A program made the position numbers and the translations under genes. The notes under the pieces are model-generated. The model had not been told where the DNA came from. It saw nothing but the letters and a program-made list of their open reading frames with translations, and did no database searches. 26,644 bases of DNA from Euryarchaeota archaeon UBA58 (GTDB lineage Archaea; Thermoplasmatota; Poseidoniia; Poseidoniales; Thalassarchaeaceae): contig DAHR01000013.1 of assembly GCA_002498525.1 (NCBI GenBank), forward strand, positions 201,433 through 228,076, given 5' to 3'. This document shows, one piece after another, positions 1 through 7,100 of this stretch. Each line of letters begins with the position of its first letter. Positions within the stretch are counted from its first letter, which is position 1.

Positions 1-868
1 CTATCGAGGGAGGTATGGCTTCGGGTTCTGCTTTGATTTCAGTTTCAGGTTCACTTTCACTGAGCGGTTCGCGGTCTTCGGGCTGTGCATGCCTCCAAGT
101 CACCAATCTCTCGAGAGTGCCTCCTGCCATCGGATCGCGGCGTTCTTCGACGAGATCGCGCAGCAATCGCACGACTCGTCGAGGGTTGCCATCCGTGTTT
201 TCGTGGATCGCTTTGAGCAGATTCGGCTTGATTATCCATTTCTGGTTGGCGAATTTAGAGATTCTATGGTTGGAAAGCGATTGAATCTGCTTCTCGTTCA
301 GATTCGACAGCCGCTGTGGTTCATCGAATAGATCGAGGACATCGTCGTTGAGGGATGAGAGTTGTGAGGGTGTGATGGCGACGACGACGAGCGCACGAAG
401 CCTCTGCAGGAGAGGTGCGAGGCGGGCCAGTGTGGAGTTGAGGTCGATGTGCGAGGGGTAATCGAGGGCGATGAGCGGTAGAACTCCAGTCTCCTTGTCG
501 AGGGTCTCGACCAATCTATCCGACACCAGCTGCATCGATGCCGCGACCTCGAAGCCTGCGATATGGACCGATATCTCGTGGATTATCCCCTGCGTCGGGT
601 CCTCTGCTTCGGGCCAGAACTGCCCGATGTACGAGCGACGAGAAGTCTGAGATGCGAGGGTGTTGATGAAAGAGGTGCGGCCAGAGCCTCTCTGGCCGAC
701 GAGTAGAACCATCCTCGGTGTGTGTAGAATCAGGTATCCTCTCAACTTGCTGAGTAAGGGATTGCGCCCTACGAGGTGCTCTGCACGGGATGATTCGATA
801 GGGCGCAGGTCGAAAGGATTGCCTCGCAATGGTGGCAGATCGAGGATCGTTGCAGAGCCTTCAGCCAT
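1..868 (-). CDS. AAA/ORC-like P-loop ATPase, 3' end outside window
   Basis: The reading frame is open from an ATG at 868 to the left edge, giving at least 289 residues without a stop. Residues 16-35 (NPFDLRPIES, then LVGR) lead into a P-loop at 58-66, GQRGSGRTS. The usual Walker A lysine is arginine (R64). A hydrophobic strand ending in Asp (PLIALDYP) fits Walker B, and NPRRVVRLLRDL near residue 240 fits a sensor-2 helix. The tail after about residue 265 is rich in Glu and Pro and continues off the window. This layout is that of AAA ATPases of the ORC/ExeA/TniB type. It does not look like canonical Orc1/Cdc6, and its substrate is unknown. No Shine-Dalgarno precedes the ATG, but a TATA-like box about 25 bases upstream suggests a leaderless transcript. 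It is divergent from HMG-CoA reductase across a spacer full of repeats. Confidence 0.75.
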   Translation of the reverse strand, partial: MAEGSATILDLPPLRGNPFDLRPIESSRAEHLVGRNPLLSKLRGYLILHTPRMVLLVGQRGSGRTSFINTLASQTSRRSYIGQFWPEAEDPTQGIIHEISVHIAGFEVAASMQLVSDRLVETLDKETGVLPLIALDYPSHIDLNSTLARLAPLLQRLRALVVVAITPSQLSSLNDDVLDLFDEPQRLSNLNEKQIQSLSNHRISKFANQKWIIKPNLLKAIHENTDGNPRRVVRLLRDLVEERRDPMAGGTLERLVTWRHAQPEDREPLSESEPETEIKAEPEAIPPSI

Positions 869-890
869 TATCGACACTGCGCTTCACTGG

Positions 891-900
891 GTACATAATG
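891..900 (-). promoter_or_regulatory. TATA-like box for the AAA ATPase gene
   Basis: On the minus strand this reads CATTATGTAC. It is centred about 27 bases upstream of the ATG at 868, which would place the transcript start at or next to the start codon. That fits the absence of a ribosome binding site. The assignment is inference from spacing and base composition. Confidence 0.35.
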
Positions 901-931
901 TTCACGTATTCTCACGCTTACAAGAAGCCGA

Positions 932-1076
932 TTTAACGCGTTTTCCCAATGTTTCGGGATTGTCGATTCGAGAATATACGGTCAGCACTTCGGTTCTGTT
1001 AAACTACCATTAACGCATTGCTAACGCTTCGACGATGCGTTAACAAACCGTTAACGGCCAAATTAACGCTTTTTCC
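932..1076. repeat. Cluster of TTAACG-type boxes in a divergent spacer
   Basis: The 367-base spacer 869-1235 contains at least seven close variants of GTTAACGC: TTTAACGC at 932, GTTAAAC at 998, TTAACGC at 1010, CTAACGC at 1021, GCGTTAAC at 1037, the perfect palindrome CCGTTAACGG at 1048-1057, and TTAACGC at 1063. The outermost two extend to a 14-base direct repeat with one mismatch (933-946 and 1063-1076, TTAACGC then G or T then TTTTCC). The block is richer in A+T than the flanking genes. It could be a replication origin or a multi-site operator. The sequence alone does not decide. Confidence 0.7.
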
Positions 1077-1108
1077 AGTGCAGATTCGCAGCCATATCGG
1101 CGTATTGA

Positions 1109-1126
1109 CCCCCCCTTAGGTGGACG
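1109..1126 (+). repeat. C-run plus AGGTGGACG motif, copy 1
   Basis: Seven C, then TT, then AGGTGGACG. The same arrangement (eight C, G, AGGTGGACG) occurs at 26065-26082 directly before the last gene of the window. Here it lies about 110 bases upstream of HMG-CoA reductase and 10 bases before a short open frame. Its role is unknown. In copy 2 the AGGTGG part serves as a ribosome binding site. Confidence 0.5.
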
Positions 1127-1135
1127 AAAAGAAGA

Positions 1136-1231
1136 ATGTTAGAGCAGCACTCTCCTTTGCCGCTGCACAGATCAGAGGGAGGTGGAACCGCGAAGGGCTT
1201 AGAACCGAAGCGCTGTAGCGAGGCTCGGTGA
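1136..1231 (+). CDS. Possible 31-codon leader ORF before HMG-CoA reductase
   Basis: An ATG at 1136 opens a 31-codon frame that ends with TGA at 1229-1231, four bases before the HMG-CoA reductase ATG and in a different frame. The encoded peptide begins MLEQHSPLPL and is hydrophilic, with no recognisable motif. The nearest Shine-Dalgarno-like element (AGGTGG, 1118-1123) is 12 bases away, which is long. The stop-to-start spacing would allow translational coupling. It may equally be a chance frame in an untranslated leader. Confidence 0.2.
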   Translation: MLEQHSPLPLHRSEGGGTAKGLEPKRCSEAR

Positions 1232-1235
1232 ATCA

Positions 1236-2531
1236 ATGCCAGTGGACAACAGCCGATTGAAGGGATTCTACAAGCTCTCCATTCCCGAACGTCGAGCCAT
1301 GCTCGCTGAACTGGCGGGCCTGAGCGAGGAACAAGTCCAGGCCTGGGCAGATGCTGAACTCGACGAGGATGTCGCCGACCGGATGATCGAGAATGTCATC
1401 GGTCGATATTCACTGCCGATAGGAGTCGCGACGAACTTCATCATCGATGGCGAACATTACCTGATTCCCTTCGTCGTCGAGGAAGCCAGCGTCGTCGCTG
1501 CCGCCTCGAACATGGCGAAACGCTGTCAAATCAATGGCGGATTCACCTCGAACAACACCGATCCGATCATGATTGGTCAAATCCAAGTCGTCGGATGCGA
1601 GGATCCGGATGCATCTCAGGCAGCGATTCTCGCTGCGAAGGAGGAATTGATCCAAGCCTGCAACGATGTCGACCCGATTCTGGTCAAATTCGGCGGCGGC
1701 TGCAAGGATATCGAAACGAGAATACTCGAAACCGACTCTGGACCGATGGTGATTGTCCACATTCTCGTCGATTGTCGCGACGCGATGGGTGCTAATGCGG
1801 TCAATACCATGGCTGAATCCATAGCCAAGCGCGTCGAGAACCTCGCAGACGGCACAGTCATCTTGCGAATAATCAGCAACCTCGCGGTTCACCGCCTCGC
1901 GCGCGTCAGTGCCACCTTCACCCCTGAAGAGATGTCTGAGAGTGGTGATGATGGCGAGCGAGGCACCGAGATAATCAGCGGCGTGCTACAAGCCTACCAT
2001 TTCGCCGCTGCAGACCCATTCCGAGCAACCACCCACAACAAGGGAATCATGAACGCCATCTCGCCAATCGCCATCGCCTGCGGACAGGATTGGCGAGCAA
2101 TCGAATCCGGTGCTCACTCCTACGCGGCTCACGAGCGCCGCTATGGCTCCCTGACTCACTGGGAGGAGGACGAAAATGGCAATCTCGTTGGCTCAATCGA
2201 GATTCCGATGGCCGTCGGCCTCGTCGGTGGTGCCATCCGCATCCACCCTGGCGCCCAAGCGAACGTTGCACTGCTCGGCATCACTTCAGCAGATCAACTC
2301 GCCAAGGTGATGGCAGCAGCGGGACTCGCCCAGAACCTCGGCGCTCTTCGAGCACTCGCGACGGTCGGCATCCAAGCCGGCCACATGAAACTCCACCTGC
2401 GCAACATGGCAGCCTCAGCCGGTGCCGCAACAGAAGAGATCGAGGCTGTTGCAGCCATCGTCAGCGAGAGCGGTGAACGCATCACGATGGCAGCGGTGGA
2501 ATCAGCCCTCAAACAGGTTCGCGGCGAGTGA
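1236..2531 (+). CDS. mvaA: Hydroxymethylglutaryl-CoA reductase, class II
   Basis: This enzyme reduces HMG-CoA to mevalonate, the committing step of the mevalonate route that supplies archaeal isoprenoid lipids. The 431-residue length and the N-terminal FYKLS..ER and ENVIG motifs fit class II enzymes (Pseudomonas mevalonii type) rather than the class I form of many other archaea. The expected catalytic residues are visible: Glu83 in VEEASVVAAAS, Lys269 in THNKG, Asp285 in GQDWRA and His383 in AGHMKLH. DAMGAN at 182-187 belongs to the cofactor domain. Class II enzymes often use NADH, but the preference cannot be read here. The start at 1236 is the only one possible, since an in-frame TAG lies at 1200-1202. 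GGTGA sits five bases before it. The gene converges on scpB with four bases between the stops. Confidence 0.95.
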   Translation: MPVDNSRLKGFYKLSIPERRAMLAELAGLSEEQVQAWADAELDEDVADRMIENVIGRYSLPIGVATNFIIDGEHYLIPFVVEEASVVAAASNMAKRCQINGGFTSNNTDPIMIGQIQVVGCEDPDASQAAILAAKEELIQACNDVDPILVKFGGGCKDIETRILETDSGPMVIVHILVDCRDAMGANAVNTMAESIAKRVENLADGTVILRIISNLAVHRLARVSATFTPEEMSESGDDGERGTEIISGVLQAYHFAAADPFRATTHNKGIMNAISPIAIACGQDWRAIESGAHSYAAHERRYGSLTHWEEDENGNLVGSIEIPMAVGLVGGAIRIHPGAQANVALLGITSADQLAKVMAAAGLAQNLGALRALATVGIQAGHMKLHLRNMAASAGAATEEIEAVAAIVSESGERITMAAVESALKQVRGE

Positions 2532-2535
2532 GACC

Positions 2536-3168
2536 TCACTCTTCGGCATGAGCCGCTTCGAGTTCCAGCGACTCAATAGAAGGAGTCTCTGTGAACTCCT
2601 CGATGGTCATCTGTCCATCGGACAAGGATTCGGCCAACTGAGCGCTTGTCAGACCCGCTTTCGAGGCCTCTTCGCGGAACCAAGTCCGAACCTTGCGATA
2701 ATGAATCTCAGGGCATCCGAAGTATTCTGCGAAGCGCCTCGTCGTCGTCAGCCGCCGCGTCAAGCCATCTCTGCGCCTGTCGATGAAACCAAAATGCGCC
2801 AAATCTCTGACATGATCGTAAGCGCGCTGCCCGAGCATGTCGACCAATTGCACCTGTGACATCGGTTGATGGTAGGCGATGAGTGCTGCGGCCGGCAACA
2901 AGCGCTGCGGAACTTCCGGCCGAACCGACTCAGGAAGATGATTCGAGAGAGTCGGCCTGACCTCGAATATCCACCGTCCAGAGACCTCGGTCAACTGTAA
3001 TGCAGAATCGCGTCGGCGCCGAATCGTAGCCCGCAGATCGCTCAATGCGCCCCCGACTTCACCTCGTGTCCGCTTGGTCTGTTCCATCAGTTCGTCGACC
3101 GACATCGAGCGGCCGGCGCTGAACAGAATCGCTTCGAGAATCGTCGAAAGTGCTGCCTCGTCAGACAT
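2536..3168 (-). CDS. scpB: Segregation and condensation protein ScpB
   Basis: This is the small winged-helix partner of the Smc-ScpA complex, which compacts and segregates chromosomes. The 210-residue product begins MSDEAALSTILEAILFSAGR, a typical ScpB start, and has the two-winged-helix layout with PAAALIAYHQPMSQVQL marking the second domain. I chose the ATG at 3168 over an upstream ATG at 3201 because a strong GGAGGT lies eight bases before it and because the family N-terminus falls there. The start overlaps the end of scpA by eight bases (ATGTCTGA), so the two are probably translationally coupled. The C-terminal stretch after about residue 170 is acidic. Confidence 0.88.
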   Translation of the reverse strand: MSDEAALSTILEAILFSAGRSMSVDELMEQTKRTRGEVGGALSDLRATIRRRRDSALQLTEVSGRWIFEVRPTLSNHLPESVRPEVPQRLLPAAALIAYHQPMSQVQLVDMLGQRAYDHVRDLAHFGFIDRRRDGLTRRLTTTRRFAEYFGCPEIHYRKVRTWFREEASKAGLTSAQLAESLSDGQMTIEEFTETPSIESLELEAAHAEE

Positions 3169-4162
3169 CTGCGAAGACCTCCGGCGGGGGGTTGAGCTCA
3201 AGGGTCAGTTGCTCGTAATCGGCACGCTCTGGATGCAGATTTCGGAGTGTGATCAGTCCATTTCGGCCCTCTGCCTGGGTCAGATCCGCGTACCCTCGGT
3301 TGGTCAGGAAAAGTGCTGCCACCAAGGCTGTGACCTGTGCTTCAGCCTCCGCTTCTGGTGCTGCCATACCAGACTCGAGTGACTGGATTTTGAGGTGTTC
3401 AGCGATGGCTTTCAGGTCGACGGCTCCATTGTCCGCGACCTGTCTCCGCCGCAGGGCCAGCCAGGTCCTGTGGATGTCATCGTCGAGGTCCTCGATGTGC
3501 AGGCTGCCGCTGAAGCGGGCGCGAGCGAGTGCGTTCTCTTTGCGGCGCTCCTTTGCGATCTGCTCGCGCAGGCGCTGGTCCTCAGAGATCTGCTTGGCGG
3601 TTTGCAGTCCCATCAGCAACTCGCCAAGAGTCACTGGGCGACTGCCATCTCTGTGGATTCTGCCTTGGAACATCGAGGGTAGGACGTCGTCGGCCGCTCC
3701 GGTGAGCACGCCGACGGAGAAGTTGTAGTCGTCTTCGTCAAATTCGGTTTCCCAACCACCAGCGTCGAAGTCGAGGAAATCGTCTTCGACATCGACCCAG
3801 GCTCTTTCTTGTCGGTCGATGAGGTCTGTTGATTGGTCTCGAAGTGTGTACCACGCCATGCGAATCAAGCGACCACAGGTCGGTAGGTCGATGTTGTCAG
3901 CGTCTTGGATACGCTCGTTGAACTGCTCGAGGAAGTAGGTGAGATTGACGTCCCAAGGGTCGAGTTCCTTGGATCTGAACAATTGGAAGACGAGGGCGAC
4001 CGAGCGGTCGAATGGGTCGAGGAGGAATTGATGTTCGGCCTCGTCAAGGCTCGCGAGTTCGACCAAGCGGTCGAGATAGCGACTGGTCTCGAGGTCGGTC
4101 TCGCCTTGCAATAACCGCGTGACAATGTCGTCGCGCATCGCGCTCGCATCGAAGACGGTCAT
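3161..4162 (-). CDS. scpA: Segregation and condensation protein ScpA (kleisin)
   Basis: ScpA is the kleisin that bridges the Smc head domains and recruits ScpB. The family signature is at residues 48-71, LLDPFDRSVALVFQLF followed by RSKELDPWDV, equivalent to the usual start of ScpA. Here it is preceded by about 45 extra residues. A very acidic stretch (about 124-145, with ten or more Asp and Glu) and a charged helix (about 185-215) link the N-terminal helical domain to the C-terminal winged helix. At 333 residues it is longer than a typical bacterial ScpA of about 250. The ATG at 4162 follows the smc stop by six bases, and a GGAGGAG inside the smc end can act as ribosome binding site. An ATG at 4138 is possible but less well placed. 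Confidence 0.85.
   Translation of the reverse strand: MTVFDASAMRDDIVTRLLQGETDLETSRYLDRLVELASLDEAEHQFLLDPFDRSVALVFQLFRSKELDPWDVNLTYFLEQFNERIQDADNIDLPTCGRLIRMAWYTLRDQSTDLIDRQERAWVDVEDDFLDFDAGGWETEFDEDDYNFSVGVLTGAADDVLPSMFQGRIHRDGSRPVTLGELLMGLQTAKQISEDQRLREQIAKERRKENALARARFSGSLHIEDLDDDIHRTWLALRRRQVADNGAVDLKAIAEHLKIQSLESGMAAPEAEAEAQVTALVAALFLTNRGYADLTQAEGRNGLITLRNLHPERADYEQLTLELNPPPEVFADV
3177..3182 (-). promoter_or_regulatory. Ribosome binding site that fixes the scpB start
   Basis: On the minus strand this is GGAGGT, eight bases before the ATG at 3168 and inside the 3' end of scpA. It is one of the best Shine-Dalgarno matches in the window and argues against the longer reading that starts at 3201. 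Confidence 0.7.
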
Positions 4163-4168
4163 CGCTGT

Positions 4169-7100
4169 TCACTCCTCCATTTCGGGCGCTGCTTCCGCTT
4201 CGGCTTCGGCTTCCACTTCGACTCCATTGACCGGTTCGCTCGAGTCGACAGTGCTCTCGTCCTCAGTCAGTGGCGTCGCAGCCTCCTTCTCGGCGATGTC
4301 CTCGGTCCATTCCTCGGTGCGCTCGCGCAATGATTCGAGACCCTCGGTCGTTAGCTCAGCAGCGGCTTCGACGGCAGTCGCATCGATGGTGGGAATCTCT
4401 TCGCCATCAGCAGCCACATCGGAGTCCTCCGCGACATCTTCGCCGTTTTCGACGTCTTCATCGCCCTCAATTTCGATGCCGGCCCGTTCGGCCAATCCAC
4501 CGAGACTCTGTGGCGTGCCGAGCGGCTCAGGAGTTTTCGGCATATCCTCGGGCTCGGGCAGCTCATCCATCTCGGCCTTGTCCGCAGCAGCCTCCTCGCG
4601 AGCCTTAGCCTCAGCCTCGAACTCATCACCAAGTTGCAGAGCAGCCGCCCGGTCGAAGTCAGTGATTCGGCGGCTGATACCATCACCAGCATGAGTGATG
4701 CCGATGTGATGGTCGGCCAAAGTCAGACTGACCTTGCGCAGCGTCACCATGATGAATTGGGCGTTCTGGCTGCGCAATCGACAAAGTGTGGCAATGCGCT
4801 CAGCGTTGAACGGATCGAGGTTCTGGTCGACCTCATCGAGGTAGTAGAATGGACTCGGTTCGTAGTCTTGGATTGCAAAGACGAGGCCCAATGCGGCCAT
4901 CGACTTCTCGCCCCCAGAGAGGTAGGAACGGCGAGTGTTCCGGCTCTTCCCAGGAGGTACGCAGGCCATTTCGAGACCACCTTCGAAGGGGTTCCGTGGG
5001 TTCTCCAGACAAAGCGTCCCCGTCCCGCCAGGTTGCAGAATCGCGTAGACGCGCTGGAAGTTCTTGTTGACGTGGTCGAATACTGCGAGCAGCCTCGTGC
5101 AGCGTTCATCCTCGAGCTGCTCGACAATGCTGACGAGCATCTCTTTGCGTTCTCTGAGTGTTTTTCCGTCGGTAACGAGGTCTGCGATTCGCTCGACTGT
5201 TCTGTCGTACTGCTCGATGGCGAGCATGTTGACGTCGCCGAGTTGGCCGAGGCGGCGGTCAAGGACCTGCACCCTTTTCTCCGCCTCGGCCACTGTTGGC
5301 AGTTGAGTCTCTGGTGAAGGCACGGAGATTTCGAGTTCGGCGAGTTCTGCGCGAAGTTCGCCGACCGTGTCCTCCTTCTGTCGTATCTGTTCGGCGAGGC
5401 TCTCAAGCCGCGTCTGGATGTTCTCGCGCTGGCGTTCCAATTGATCGACAGCGGCGCGCAGACTGGCGCGCTCGTCGACTATCTCCTCACGGCGCGTGTT
5501 GAGTTGTTGTTGCTCCTCATCGAATTGAGATGCTACCGATTTGAGTTCGTCGAGTTGCTCATCGGCTCGTGAGATGATTCCCTTGAGTTTCTCGATTGAT
5601 TCTGCGGCCGCATCGATGATGCCCTGTTGGCGGTTTATCGCTCGAGTGAGGCCGGTTCTGCGCTCGGCGAGAACGCTCAGCCGCTCAGTGCCGCTGGAGA
5701 TTTCCGCTTCCGAGCGCAGTTTGGTTCGCTCAGCCTCGGTGCGTGTGTCCTGGGCTGAGCGAAGGAGTTTGGAGAGATGGTCCGGCGTGTGATTCTGCAG
5801 GTCTTCGCCGGCCGCTCTGCGGGCTTCGACGGCGTCTTCGTAAGTCTTCTCGACGCTTGCTGCGCTCGCTTGTATCGTTTTGCACTCGGCCTCGATTCCC
5901 TCAAATTCCTTGCGGGCTTCGATGACTTTCCGGCCGACATCGTCGACCAGTTTCTGGGCGATTCCGACATCGGCCTTCCACTCGCGTACTTTGACCGAAT
6001 GGTCACTGTCGTCGAGGCCGTTGATCTTGTTGCGTAGATCCTGCTGGTTGATTCGAAGTTCTTTCAGGGCTGCTTCGACGACTGAATAGATGAGATTGGC
6101 ATTCTCAACCGCACTCTCTAACTTCTCGTATCCCAATCCTCCTGCGCCGGCCCCGCCGAAATTGGGGCGGCCGCCTCTGTTGGAAGAGCCGCCAGTCATC
6201 GCACCGGTGGCTTCGACGATCGAGCCATCGAGCGTCACCATTCGCACGCCGCCCATGTTGCGGCGTGCGACATCCATCGATTGGACGATGAGTGTGTTGC
6301 GGCAGGCGAAGCGGACTGCGGTTTCGATCTCTTCGTCGTAGTCGAGCAGGTCGTGAGCGAAGCCGATGATGCCAGGGTTTCGAGCGACCATGAGGGCTCG
6401 GCCTTGGGTTCTCGAAGCGCTGATCTTGTTGAGTGGGAGGAAGGTCGCTCGGCCGCCGCCATTGGCTCGTAGCCACTTGATGCAAGAGCCGGCGACCTTG
6501 TCGTCGGTGACGATGATGCTGTTCATGCCGCCGCCCAGAGCGAAGGCGAGTGCCTCCTCGTTGGCGGCGTCCTTGGGTGCTGACAATTCGCCGAGTGAGC
6601 CAAGGATTCCCTTGATCTCACCACTTTCGCGGAGTTTGGCGAGGGCGCGTAGTGTGACGGCTGAACCGGGCCGAGAAGCGCGTGCTTCCTGCCTCGCTCT
6701 GGCTTTGTCGAGGGCACGATTCGCCTCGCGAACCTTGCCTTCGGCCCGGTCGCGATCATCGCGCAGATTGACCTCGTCGCGCAGAATCTTCTGCATCTGC
6801 GTCGCCAGCGTCGAGCGGTCCTCGGTCGGCTTCTCGTCCTGCAGGTCCTCGCCGGTCAATTCGAGGTCGTCGCGCTCGAAGGTCGCACTCTCGTACTCCT
6901 CCTCCAAATCGGCGAGGCGGTCGGATGCGAGTCGCACATTCTGTTCCGCTCGATCCGCTTCAAGCCGCGCCTCGGCCCGCTCCGTATGCGCCTCTGTGAC
7001 TGCCTCGGTGGCTTTGCCCAAAGCTCGATTGAGGTCGCGAGCATGTTTGTCTCCCGACTCGATCGCTGTGCGAGCCTCGCTCTCGTCGGCCTCGGCCCTG

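Noticed and set aside
932..1076. CRISPR array reading of the TTAACG boxes
   Set aside because: The repeats are only 7-14 bases, unevenly spaced and in both orientations, with no uniform spacers and no cas genes nearby.
3169..3201. Upstream ATG for scpB
   Set aside because: It would overlap scpA by 41 bases and place the strong GGAGGT inside the gene. The family N-terminus begins at the ATG at 3168.
4119..4694. A Ser- and Ala-rich 191-codon plus-strand frame
   Set aside because: It is the complement of the low-complexity acidic Smc tail. The Ser-rich composition is just the antisense of Glu- and Ala-codon repeats.
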